From NCBI GenBank assembly GCA_017471765.1, contig JAFURT010000024.1, forward strand, positions 1-48,623: a stretch of DNA of 48,623 bases, given 5' to 3'. The notes below the pieces were generated by a model that was not told the origin of the DNA, made no database searches, and was given only the letters and a program-made list of their open reading frames with translations. The DNA comes from Clostridia bacterium (GTDB lineage Bacteria > Bacillota > Clostridia > Oscillospirales > Acutalibacteraceae). The position numbers and the translations under genes are program-made. Shown here piece after piece: positions 32,660 to 40,037 of the stretch (the first letter of the stretch is position 1; each line of letters begins with the position of its first letter).

Positions 32660-32713
32660 TGGCGATATGTTGTCTGCGGCGAAGGAACTGCGAGATAGAG
32701 CGGTGGAGGAGTA
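32660..32713 (+). pseudogene. Diverged duplicate of the recN 3' end
   Basis: In one frame this stretch reads GDMLSAAKELRDRAVEE-stop. The genuine recN ends LSAAAELRDRAVE-stop. At the nucleotide level the two tails differ mostly at silent positions (TTG/CTG, GAT/GAC, AGA/CGG), so the copy is not a fresh duplication. No start codon or ribosome site belongs to it. It seems to be a remnant of another recN allele left on the far side of the palindromic repeat. Confidence 0.7.
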
Positions 32714-32716
32714 AGA

Positions 32717-32992
32717 ATGAAAAATAAAGACAAGCAGAAGCGAAAAATAGTATGGTTAAAAATCGCCGCTGTCTTTTGTTTTTTTAGTGTTGTGATTTGG
32801 GGAATAAACTTTTGCATAGCCATTTATCTGCCTGCTCCCAGTCTGAATATTATAACGAACGGAGTTTGTTTGTTAGGCAGCCTGATTTTTGGTATTAGTC
32901 TTTTGATTTCAATAAAGGTCATTTCTAATTCTCTTGACAAATCCAAAAAAATATGGTTTAATACCAACAATGGCTATGATGGGAAGAAGTAA
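32717..32992 (+). CDS. Small AT-rich membrane protein
   Basis: The 91-residue product has a basic N-terminus (MKNKDKQKRK) and two hydrophobic helices (about 13-36 and 47-68), then a charged tail. A GTGGAGGAG segment before the ATG, which is also the end of the recN remnant, may serve as the ribosome site. Base and codon use are much more AT-rich than the genes on both sides, which suggests recent arrival. I do not recognise the family; it resembles small YrvL/DUF-type membrane proteins only in size. Confidence 0.55.
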   Translation: MKNKDKQKRKIVWLKIAAVFCFFSVVIWGINFCIAIYLPAPSLNIITNGVCLLGSLIFGISLLISIKVISNSLDKSKKIWFNTNNGYDGKK

Positions 32993-33004
32993 GCGGAGGG
33001 TTTC

Positions 33005-33234
33005 TCCACAGAGAGCTGTCGGCCGGTGCAAGACAGCGTGAAACGCCGCCCAAATACATCCCGGAGCTGCGAACTGAACCGCCACCATGGCGCAGTAGGG
33101 GAGCCGGTTGCACCCGATACCGTGCGGCGACGTCATTTGGCGTCCGTGAGGCTCCCGTCGGGAGCGAACAGAGGTGGTACCACGATTTGACTCATCGTCC
33201 TCTGCGGTTTTTAGCCGCAGAGGATTTATTTTTT
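33005..33234 (+). promoter_or_regulatory. Tyrosine-specific T-box leader of tyrS
   Basis: This leader senses uncharged tRNA-Tyr. Stem I begins near AGAGAGCTGTC, with a GGTGCAAG motif. The specifier loop reads AAATACATCCCGGAG, which places the codon UAC (33055-33057) at the specifier position, a tyrosine codon. The T-box sequence AGGTGGTACCACG is at 33172-33184; its TGGT bulge can pair with the ACCA end of tRNA-Tyr. The terminator follows (TCCTCTGCGG 33198-33207 with CCGCAGAGGA 33215-33224, then a T-rich run). With uncharged tRNA bound, the antiterminator forms and tyrS is transcribed. Confidence 0.92.
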
Positions 33235-33252
33235 ATCAAGGAGAGTATCAAT

Positions 33253-34467
33253 ATGACAGTTTACGAAGAACTGGTGGCCCGTGGGCTGATTGCCCAGGTC
33301 ACCGACGAGGCGCAGGTCAGCGAGCTGATCAACACCGGCAAGGCGACCTTTTATATCGGTTTTGACCCCACGGCGGACAGCTTGCATGTGGGTCACTTTA
33401 TGGCGCTGTGCCTGATGAAGCGACTGCAGATGGCAGGCAACAAGCCCATTGCCCTTATCGGCGGCGGTACCGCCATGATCGGCGACCCCTCGGGGCGCAC
33501 CGATATGCGTTCCATGATGACCAAGGAGACCATCCAGCACAACTGCGACTGCTTTAAGAAGCAGATGGAGCGGTTCATCGAGTTTGGCGAGGGCAAGGCA
33601 GAGATGGTGAACAACGCCGACTGGCTCTTAGACCTGAACTATGTTGAGGTGCTCCGTGAGGTGGGTGCCTGCTTCTCCGTCAACAATATGCTCCGTGCCG
33701 AGTGCTACAAGCAGCGGATGGAGAAGGGCTTGTCCTTCCTGGAGTTCAACTATATGATCATGCAGTCCTACGACTTCTACCGCCTGTTCCAGACCCACGG
33801 CTGTAACCTGCAGTTCGGCGGCAACGACCAGTGGAGCAATATGCTGGGTGGCACCGAGCTGATTCGCCGTAAGCTGGGCGAGGATGCCCACGCCATGACC
33901 ATCACCCTGCTGCTCAACTCCGAGGGCAAGAAGATGGGCAAGACCGCCAGCGGTGCGGTGTGGCTGGATCCCAACAAGACCAGCCCCTACGATTTCTACC
34001 AGTATTGGCGGAATGTGGGTGACCAGGACGTGCTCAAGTGCCTGCGGATGCTCACCTTCCTGCCCATCGAGCAGATTGATGAGATGGATGCCTGGGAGGG
34101 TAGCCAGCTGAACACCGCCAAGGAAATTCTCGCCTATGAGCTGACTGCACTGGTGCACGGCAAGGAAGAGGCGGAGAAAGCACAGCAGGCCGCCCGGGCC
34201 CTGTTCGTGGGCGGCGGCGATACCGCTAACATGCCCACCACCGTGATTGCGGATGCTGTGGGCATGGGCCTGCTGGATGTGCTGGTGACCGCCGGCTTGT
34301 GTCCCTCCAAGAGCGAGGCGCGTCGCTTGGTGCAACAGGGTGGCGTTGCGGTGAATGACGAGAAGATCACCGACCCGGCCGCCGTCATCACCCCCGACCA
34401 GTTCAAGGATGGCGAACTCATTATCAAGAAGGGTAAGAAGGTTTACCACAAGGTCACGATGGAATAA
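33253..34467 (+). CDS. tyrS: Tyrosyl-tRNA synthetase
   Basis: The 404-residue class I synthetase has the HIGH-type motif HVGH (45-48) and the KMSKS-type loop KMGKT (227-231), typical of TyrS. A C-terminal S4 domain (CPSKSEARRLVQQGGVAVNDEKI) binds the tRNA. The ATG at 33253 follows CAAGGAGAG; earlier in-frame starts fall inside the T-box terminator. The T-box upstream carries a tyrosine specifier codon, which confirms the assignment independently. Confidence 0.97.
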   Translation: MTVYEELVARGLIAQVTDEAQVSELINTGKATFYIGFDPTADSLHVGHFMALCLMKRLQMAGNKPIALIGGGTAMIGDPSGRTDMRSMMTKETIQHNCDCFKKQMERFIEFGEGKAEMVNNADWLLDLNYVEVLREVGACFSVNNMLRAECYKQRMEKGLSFLEFNYMIMQSYDFYRLFQTHGCNLQFGGNDQWSNMLGGTELIRRKLGEDAHAMTITLLLNSEGKKMGKTASGAVWLDPNKTSPYDFYQYWRNVGDQDVLKCLRMLTFLPIEQIDEMDAWEGSQLNTAKEILAYELTALVHGKEEAEKAQQAARALFVGGGDTANMPTTVIADAVGMGLLDVLVTAGLCPSKSEARRLVQQGGVAVNDEKITDPAAVITPDQFKDGELIIKKGKKVYHKVTME

Positions 34468-34475
34468 AAAGCAAA

Positions 34476-34514
34476 AACAGAAGGCACCTGTAATGCGGGT
34501 GCCTTCTGTTTTGT
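34476..34514 (+). terminator. Rho-independent terminator of tyrS
   Basis: A 13-bp perfect stem (AACAGAAGGCACC and complement) with a 9-nt loop is followed by TTTTGTTTG. Confidence 0.92.
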
Positions 34515-34526
34515 TTGTAATCGAAA

Positions 34527-34650
34527 ACCTCCGGCACAGCCGGAGGTTTCGTATAGCTTTAGCGTTATCTTGCCTCCTCTGTGTTCGACGTTCGTTTACG
34601 GCGAAGTCGGGGAGGGGGACTGCGAAACGGCGGTGGAGGGGTTGTGAAGA
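34527..34650. repeat. Hairpin plus a degenerate relative of the palindromic repeat
   Basis: ACCTCCGGC/GCCGGAGGT (about 34530-34550) is a short bidirectional terminator-like hairpin that would also end the minus-strand dehydrogenase transcript. The rest contains GGGGAGGGGGACTGCGAAA and GGTGGAGGGGTTGTG, which resemble the reverse complement of one end of the element at 32527-32653. I take it as a worn copy; the match is only partial. Confidence 0.5.
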
Positions 34651-34653
34651 TGT

Positions 34654-35949
34654 TCAATATGAAAATTTCAGCTGAGCGGCGTATGTGCGCACATCTTCTA
34701 CAGTACATTGATTCCGTGCCCGCTCGGCGGCGAAACCGATAAGATGGTTGCGCACCGAGATGCCGATATCAGCGGCGCAGAAGCCGGTGTAGTTCCCTGA
34801 TAGATAGTCATACAGTTCTTCCACGATCCCGCCGTCGCCGCCGCCGTGACCGCCCATGATGCTTTCTTCCGTTTCTTCCACCGACAGAGTGGTGGTTTGA
34901 CGGGAGTCAAAGGAATAAACCGTAATCTCGGTGTCGGCGGCGTTGGCGTACAGTTCCCCTTTTGTGCCGAATAGGCGGATGTACCGCCCTCCCTCGTTAA
35001 AGGCGTTCATGGTCAGGCTGGCGGTGGTACCACCGTCAAATTCCATATGGATTACCTGATGGTCTACTACGTCGTTGCCGGCGTGGAAGACACAGGCACC
35101 GAAATTGGTGTTCCGCAGTCCCTCCAGCACCTCGGCGGTGGTGGGGGAATACGCCTTGGAGAACCCCCTGGCGGCGGTGCGGCGCATAAATTCAGCAGAA
35201 TCCTCTTGCAGATACGCCTTATTTACATCGTAGTAACAGGTCTCCCGGTGGGGACAGCGGGTGTCGATACAACGATGGGGCGCTCCTTTAGGGGCGTTTT
35301 CGGGGGTGAAATAGGTCAGACTGCCAAAGGAAGACACTTTGTTGCAGGGCTTATCCAGTAGCCACTGGATAATATCTAGGTCGTGACAGCACTTGGCCAG
35401 TAGCATGGGGGTGGTTTCCGCTTCGCTTTTCCAGTCACCCCGGACATAGCTATGGCTTTGATGCAGATGACCTACGCCTTCCACGGCAACCACCGACATG
35501 ACATCGCCAATAGCGCCGTCCATCACGGCTTTTTTGACCGTCCTGTAGAAGGGGGTATAGCGCAGTACATGGCAGACTAACACCCGAACCCCTTTTTCTT
35601 CTGCCGCCTGACAGATGCGAATGCATTCCTCGGGGGTCTGTGCCAACGGCTTCTCCAGTAACAGATCGTAGCCTTTTTCGATGGCTAGCAGGGCGGGTGC
35701 GGTGTGCAGATCATCCATGGTGGCGATGACGGCAATATCCGCCAGTTTAGGCTGAGCCAGAATATCTTTATAGTCTAGGGAGCAGTTCTCCTGGGGAATG
35801 TGGAACATTTCCCGGATGTTGTTGCGTCGCGTGGCGATGGGTTCTGCCACCCCCACCACGGCGAATCGGTCGGACAGACGTTGCATATGCTCCGCATAGG
35901 TGGTGCCGCGGCTTCCGGCACCAATGATGATGGCGGTCAATTTTTCCAT
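34654..35949 (-). CDS. Gfo/Idh/MocA-family oxidoreductase
   Basis: The 431-residue protein has the NAD(P)-binding Rossmann motif IIIGAGSRG at the N-terminus and the EKP motif with catalytic Lys100 (LLEKPLA). A second active-site segment AKCCHDLDIIQWL supplies His189 and Asp190. Family members oxidise or epimerise sugars, inositols and their derivatives. A cysteine cluster at C227, C232 and C238 (HRCIDTRCPHRETC), close to C187/C188, could bind zinc and is not general in the family. The gene is divergent from an AraC regulator, its likely controller. The ribosome site GGAGGAAA precedes the ATG. Confidence 0.85.
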   Translation of the reverse strand: MEKLTAIIIGAGSRGTTYAEHMQRLSDRFAVVGVAEPIATRRNNIREMFHIPQENCSLDYKDILAQPKLADIAVIATMDDLHTAPALLAIEKGYDLLLEKPLAQTPEECIRICQAAEEKGVRVLVCHVLRYTPFYRTVKKAVMDGAIGDVMSVVAVEGVGHLHQSHSYVRGDWKSEAETTPMLLAKCCHDLDIIQWLLDKPCNKVSSFGSLTYFTPENAPKGAPHRCIDTRCPHRETCYYDVNKAYLQEDSAEFMRRTAARGFSKAYSPTTAEVLEGLRNTNFGACVFHAGNDVVDHQVIHMEFDGGTTASLTMNAFNEGGRYIRLFGTKGELYANAADTEITVYSFDSRQTTTLSVEETEESIMGGHGGGDGGIVEELYDYLSGNYTGFCAADIGISVRNHLIGFAAERARNQCTVEDVRTYAAQLKFSY

Positions 35950-36065
35950 ATGATTTCCTCCTGCATCTTGCTTTTTTTATGATTGTATGGTAGCATAAAA
36001 GCTGTGCAACAGCTAGAATAAAACTGGCATATATTAGCATAATTTTGATATTTATGAGGGGTTGT
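35950..36065. promoter_or_regulatory. Divergent intergenic region between the Gfo/Idh gene and the AraC regulator
   Basis: On the minus strand TTGCAC and TACAAT are 16 bp apart and could drive the dehydrogenase gene. Around 36000-36014 the sequence AGCTGTGCAACAGCT contains an inverted repeat (AGCTGT/ACAGCT) that may be the regulator's site. No clear plus-strand promoter is seen. Confidence 0.45.
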
Positions 36066-36878
36066 ATGCAAGCGGTACAGAAGGAACAGACGCCTGTTAT
36101 CTACAGCGCGGGTGCTACAAAAATATATCGGTTTACGTTCCCGGTTGGCAAGGAGTGCATCCCGATGCATTGGCATGACCGGATGGAGATCCTGTACGTC
36201 CGGGAGGGGGCGCTGACGTATATTCGCGGCGGGGAAAAAGGAACACTACAGGTGGGACAGGTGCTGTTCATTCCGCCCCGCATGACGCACTACGCTCGGG
36301 TTACTGAGGACGTGGTGTACGATGTGCTGATGTTTGATGTGCGGTATTTCTACAATGAGACAGAGGTGTGTCGGGAGGTACTACCGGGTCTGTTTGAGGG
36401 GCGCACAGGGCTTGCCTCGGTGACGGAGGAACGGGAGGTGCTCGCCTCGGTGGATCGCTTGTGCAGACAGCTGCCGTATGATTCGTTGGAAGCGGTGGCG
36501 GAAATATACGCCTTGCTTGGCCTGCTGGTCCGCAAGGGGCTGACACGCCCGGGCGTAGGAAAAAAAGAAGATGGAGTGCGGGCTATCGCCGTCTATTTGG
36601 AAGAAAATTTTGAAAAGGAGTTATCTACCGCGGTACTGTGCCAACGTTTTGGGTATACAGCGGCTCACCTTTGCCGCAAATTCAAGCGGGCTACCGGCTT
36701 AACTCCCGGAACATATCTTAAAATATATCGGTTGGAGCAGGCATATCGAATGCTACGACAGAATGAGGGCTCGGTTACACAGATTGCCGCACGGTGCGGC
36801 TTTTCAGATGCCAATTATTTTACCCGATGCTTTACTGCCCACTATCAGCATCCACCGACCTATTACAAAAAGGCTTGA
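36066..36878 (+). CDS. AraC-family regulator with cupin sensor domain
   Basis: The protein has an N-terminal cupin domain (about 20-130; IPMHWHDRMEILYVREGALTY and LFIPPRMTHYARV) and a C-terminal AraC double helix-turn-helix (TAVLCQRFGYTAAHLCRKFKRATGLTPGTYL, then VTQIAARCGFSDANYFTRCFTAHYQHPPTYY). The ATG at 36066 is chosen because GAGGGG lies just before it; ATG at 36054 has no ribosome site. It is divergent from the Gfo/Idh gene and probably activates it in response to a sugar or sugar derivative. Length is 270 residues, normal for the class. Confidence 0.88.
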   Translation: MQAVQKEQTPVIYSAGATKIYRFTFPVGKECIPMHWHDRMEILYVREGALTYIRGGEKGTLQVGQVLFIPPRMTHYARVTEDVVYDVLMFDVRYFYNETEVCREVLPGLFEGRTGLASVTEEREVLASVDRLCRQLPYDSLEAVAEIYALLGLLVRKGLTRPGVGKKEDGVRAIAVYLEENFEKELSTAVLCQRFGYTAAHLCRKFKRATGLTPGTYLKIYRLEQAYRMLRQNEGSVTQIAARCGFSDANYFTRCFTAHYQHPPTYYKKA

Positions 36879-36899
36879 CCGAATAGGTCAAGCCTTTTT
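36867..36899. terminator. Bidirectional terminator between araC-type gene and yitT-type gene
   Basis: AAAAGGCTTGACC, loop GAATA, GGTCAAGCCTTTTT. T-runs on both strands allow it to end both convergent transcripts. Confidence 0.9.
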
Positions 36900-36969
36900 C
36901 GCATATTGAATATGGGTATTGCTGTCAGGAACGTGTTGTGCCGGTTTATGCGGGGTAATGCCGGAGCAT

Positions 36970-37827
36970 TTACTTGTACACCCGGAAGCCGTTGCCCACG
37001 ATTTGGGAGGATTCCGAGAAAATGATAAAAGCGGTGGCGTCCAGGTCTAATATGCGCTTTTGGAACAGCTCGGCCTCGCTCTCCTTCAGGGCACATACCA
37101 GCACTTGCTTGTCCTGCATGGTATAGCCGCCGGTGGCCTCCACGATGGTGACACCACGGGGGGAGTGGGAGACTAGATACCGGGCAATCTCCGTCCCCTT
37201 ATCCGTGACCACAAAGGCCAGCTTGGATACATTCAGCTTGCGGATGAGCCAGTTGATGGAGAAGGAGGAGATGCACAGAGCGATGATGCCATACATCGTC
37301 AGGTCGAAATTCCGGAACAGCACCAGGGATACACCAATGACTACCGCATCTACGACCAGGAGCAGACTGCCCACCTTGACATGGGGGAAGATACACTGCA
37401 CAAGCCGTGCCAGAATATCTGTGCCGCCGGTAGAGGCCCCATTGATCAGCGTCAGGCCGATGCCCACGCCGTACAGCAAGGCACCGAATACGGTGGCCAG
37501 CAGTGGGTCGCTGGTCAGTGGGGGCAGATAGGAGAATACCTGCACCAGCACCGACAGCAGAATGGCTCCATAGAGGGTATCTGCCACAAACCGCCAGCCC
37601 AGGAACTTCCAGGCCAGCAGAAGCAACACGGCGTTGATGGCGAAAAAAGAGATACCCGGCATAATGCCCAGGGTATGGAACAGCACGGTAGAGATACCAG
37701 ATACACCGCCGCTGACGATTTTGTTAGGCGTATAGAAAATACTGACAGCCAGCGCCACGATGGCTACGCCAAAGGTGATGACGGTATAGCGCTTGAGAAA
37801 TGCCCAAAAATTAAATGTCTTTTTCAT
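36970..37827 (-). CDS. YitT-family membrane protein (DUF161/DUF2179)
   Basis: The start at 37827 (MKKTFNFWAFLKRY) has GGGAG upstream; a longer start would cross a terminator. The 285-residue protein has five or six membrane helices, with the conserved SGGVSGISTVLF and NGASTGGTDILARL segments of the YitT family. A cytoplasmic DUF2179 domain follows (RGVTIVEATGGYTMQDKQVLVCAL). The family is widespread in Firmicutes and its transported substrate is unknown. It lies downstream of the aminotransferase gene on the same strand but behind a terminator. Confidence 0.92.
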   Translation of the reverse strand: MKKTFNFWAFLKRYTVITFGVAIVALAVSIFYTPNKIVSGGVSGISTVLFHTLGIMPGISFFAINAVLLLLAWKFLGWRFVADTLYGAILLSVLVQVFSYLPPLTSDPLLATVFGALLYGVGIGLTLINGASTGGTDILARLVQCIFPHVKVGSLLLVVDAVVIGVSLVLFRNFDLTMYGIIALCISSFSINWLIRKLNVSKLAFVVTDKGTEIARYLVSHSPRGVTIVEATGGYTMQDKQVLVCALKESEAELFQKRILDLDATAFIIFSESSQIVGNGFRVYK

Positions 37828-37840
37828 GTCGTCTTTCTCC

Positions 37841-37881
37841 CAAAAACAAAGCCGCAAAACCCGGTGGCTTTGCGGCTTTGT
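37841..37881 (-). terminator. Terminator of the aminotransferase operon
   Basis: On the minus strand a 13-bp perfect stem (ACAAAGCCGCAAA and complement, 37846-37881) is followed by TTTTTGG. It lies 14 bp after the aminotransferase stop and just before yitT. Confidence 0.85.
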
Positions 37882-37895
37882 ACAGGTACAGAGGA

Positions 37896-39212
37896 TTACA
37901 TACCGGCTTCGGCCTGCATCTCGGCCACGGACTCCAGCACAGCATCTGCCATATACTTCAGCTGCTCATCGGACAGGCCGTACAGCGGCAGGTGGGTGAA
38001 GCGGTTGTAGAATACCTCTTCGCACACCGGGCAGGTCTTGGCAATCTCGTCCTCGTCCAGACCCAGGATGTCGCTGACAATCTTGAAGCGGTACAGGGGG
38101 CCGAAGTGGGCAATCTGCGTGACGCCCTTTGCCTCCAGCTTCTTCTTCAGTGCCTGGATGTTGCCGCCGGCCTTGGCCGGGTCGATCTGCAACAGGTACA
38201 GGTGGAAGGTGGGCTTGATGTCCTCGTTGCCCAGATCCTGTGCAATAATGGCATCGTTCTCGGCAAACCGGCTGTTGAGATAAGCGGCCGCCTTGCGACG
38301 AATCTCGATGATGTCCTCGTTACGCTCTACCTGCAGACGCAGACCCAAGCCCTGAATCTCGGTGGTGGAGGCGTTGCCGGGAACAAAGGGGGCTTCCTTA
38401 CCCTGGATGGGGGTGATGTTGTACAGCCAGTCCTTGATGGGGCAGGAGAAGTCCAGACCCAGGAAACGGGCCCGCTTCATATCGTCACCGAAGCCGGGAA
38501 CAGTCGTGGTCAAGATACCGCCCTCGCCGAAGGAGGTGATGTTTTTGACCTCGTGCATACTGAAGGCGGCGAAATCGCCGATGGTACCAATCTTCTTGCC
38601 CTTGTACATCGCACCGAAAGCGTGGGCGGCATCCTCCAGCACCAGGATATCGTGCTTGCGGGCCAGCTCCATGATGGGGTCCATATCCACCGGATAGCCG
38701 CCGATGTGAACGGGAACGATCATCTTGGTCTTGTCGGTGATCTTCTTGGCTACGTCGGCAGGATCCATATTGATGGTTTTGGGGTCAACGTCGGCGAATA
38801 CCAGCTTACAGCCGATGGCCAGAGGATAGGCCATGGTAGCTACGAAGGTGATAGCAGGGACAATGACCTCGTCGCCCGGCTTCAGGTTGGCGTATTTGTA
38901 GGCAATCTCGAAACCGGCGGTAGCGTTGGTGACAAAAGTGGAGGTGGTGGTGCCCAGATAGGCGTTGCAGGCCTCTTCTGCCGCCTCTACCTGGCTGCCC
39001 AGCGACAGCTTGCCGGGCGGGGTGGATACGGCATCCAGCTTCTTGACCTGCTCCCAAACGGCGGCGATAGCGGCGTCGTACTCGGGGCCGTTGCCCTGCA
39101 TCAGGAAACGGATAATCTCCATCAGGTCACGGGCATTATAGTTTTCACCCACCGCAGCCCACGGGACAGCGGTAGCGCCGGTGTTGTACCGGAAATCAGT
39201 GGATTTTTTCAT
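37896..39212 (-). CDS. DegT/DnrJ/EryC1/StrS-family aminotransferase
   Basis: The 438-residue PLP enzyme has the family landmarks: NATAGFEIAY (cofactor phosphate loop), VLEDAAHAFGA with Asp194 at the pyridine nitrogen, and SMHEVKNITSFGEGG with Lys223 as the PLP-binding lysine. Members transaminate keto-sugars on nucleotide sugars or free keto-inositols and keto-sugars. The N-terminal region (about 80 residues before the PLP fold) is longer than in nucleotide-sugar aminotransferases such as ArnB. The gene follows a jelly-roll protein by 35 bp and faces a ROK regulator, so a role in use or modification of a free sugar is more likely than in surface polysaccharide synthesis. Confidence 0.85.
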   Translation of the reverse strand: MKKSTDFRYNTGATAVPWAAVGENYNARDLMEIIRFLMQGNGPEYDAAIAAVWEQVKKLDAVSTPPGKLSLGSQVEAAEEACNAYLGTTTSTFVTNATAGFEIAYKYANLKPGDEVIVPAITFVATMAYPLAIGCKLVFADVDPKTINMDPADVAKKITDKTKMIVPVHIGGYPVDMDPIMELARKHDILVLEDAAHAFGAMYKGKKIGTIGDFAAFSMHEVKNITSFGEGGILTTTVPGFGDDMKRARFLGLDFSCPIKDWLYNITPIQGKEAPFVPGNASTTEIQGLGLRLQVERNEDIIEIRRKAAAYLNSRFAENDAIIAQDLGNEDIKPTFHLYLLQIDPAKAGGNIQALKKKLEAKGVTQIAHFGPLYRFKIVSDILGLDEDEIAKTCPVCEEVFYNRFTHLPLYGLSDEQLKYMADAVLESVAEMQAEAGM

Positions 39213-39247
39213 GTTGCATCAGTTCCTTTCGCTATGTATATGGTTGA

Positions 39248-39868
39248 TTAAAATTCAGGTTCGTACAGCTGGGGGAAATCCTCCCAGGCGATCTTACGGA
39301 TCTCAATATCCTTGATCATCAGCTTGGTGCAGTAGGCGGAGAAGCCAACATGACCGCCGCGGATGGGCTGGGGGTCAACAAGCTCGGTGATCAGCACATC
39401 GTCTACCACCATGAAGGAGTGGCCGTTGATAGCACCGGCGGTCATCCGCACCTCGGTGCCCGGCTGGTAGTGATACAGCGAAGTGGTAGAATACAGGTTG
39501 GAGCTTCCGTTGCGCTCGATGCCGGACTTATGCTCGTACCAGCCGTTGAGACCGCAGACATAGGACTCACCCAGGTAATCTGTTTCATCGTCCCAGTTAG
39601 CGCAGAAGACGGCGTTCAAGTCCCGGGTAGCCGGTAGTGCCGCCTTGACTGTGAAGGAGAACATCACGTCCTCCTCGAAACGCTCTTTGCTGAACAGAAT
39701 ACCGCCGAAATTGCCCGGCTCGGTACCGATCAGCCAACCGTCACGGCATTCCCAGTGGCCGTTTTTCGGTGTCCAGTAGTCCAGCCAATCCTCACCGGGG
39801 GAGTACTGCAGAAGCAACTCCGACCGGTCAAAAAACACTTTTTTTCCCAGCAAATGAAGAGTGTTCAT
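39248..39868 (-). CDS. Concanavalin-like jelly-roll protein, function unknown
   Basis: The 206-residue protein has no signal peptide. It is rich in Trp, Tyr and Gly with alternating beta strands (GEDWLDYWTPKNGHWECRDG, GTEVRMTAGAINGHSFMVVDD, GGHVGFSAYCTKLMIKDIEIRK). This pattern fits the concanavalin A-like jelly roll of DUF1080/GH16-type proteins, which bind or cut sugars. No catalytic residues can be named. A consensus promoter lies upstream. It is the first gene of an operon with the aminotransferase, and a ROK regulator is divergent. It is probably a carbohydrate-active protein in the cytoplasm. Confidence 0.6.
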   Translation of the reverse strand: MNTLHLLGKKVFFDRSELLLQYSPGEDWLDYWTPKNGHWECRDGWLIGTEPGNFGGILFSKERFEEDVMFSFTVKAALPATRDLNAVFCANWDDETDYLGESYVCGLNGWYEHKSGIERNGSSNLYSTTSLYHYQPGTEVRMTAGAINGHSFMVVDDVLITELVDPQPIRGGHVGFSAYCTKLMIKDIEIRKIAWEDFPQLYEPEF

Positions 39869-39905
39869 AGGCCACGCTCCCTTTCATTATTTTAACGCCT
39901 GAAAA

Positions 39906-39934
39906 ATTATACCAAAAAAATCCTGTTTTGTCAA
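39906..39934 (-). promoter_or_regulatory. Promoter of the jelly-roll/aminotransferase operon
   Basis: On the minus strand TTGACA (39929-39934), a 17-bp spacer and TATAAT (39906-39911), a full consensus match. Confidence 0.9.
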
Positions 39935-39953
39935 TAGTATAAATGGATATTTG

Positions 39954-39981
39954 TTGACATTTTTTTCTAAAGTGGTATAAT
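39954..39981 (+). promoter_or_regulatory. Promoter of the ROK regulator gene
   Basis: TTGACA (39954-39959), a 16-bp spacer and TATAAT (39976-39981). The two divergent -35 boxes face each other only 19 bp apart, so one bound protein could control both. Confidence 0.9.
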
Positions 39982-39992
39982 AGAAAAAAGTT

Positions 39993-40008
39993 TGTACAAT
40001 CGTACGAT
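39993..40008. promoter_or_regulatory. Possible ROK operator
   Basis: ATCGTACGAT (39999-40008) is a perfect 10-bp palindrome just downstream of the ROK promoter, next to TTGTACAAT. It is a candidate autoregulatory site; no second copy is seen near the divergent promoter. Confidence 0.4.
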
Positions 40009-40037
40009 GTTTTACACAATAGTAAAGGAATTCGATT

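Noticed and set aside
33187-33252. An N-terminally extended TyrS start
   Set aside because: The extension would be encoded by the T-box terminator and lacks a ribosome site; ATG 33253 follows CAAGGAG and fits the family length.
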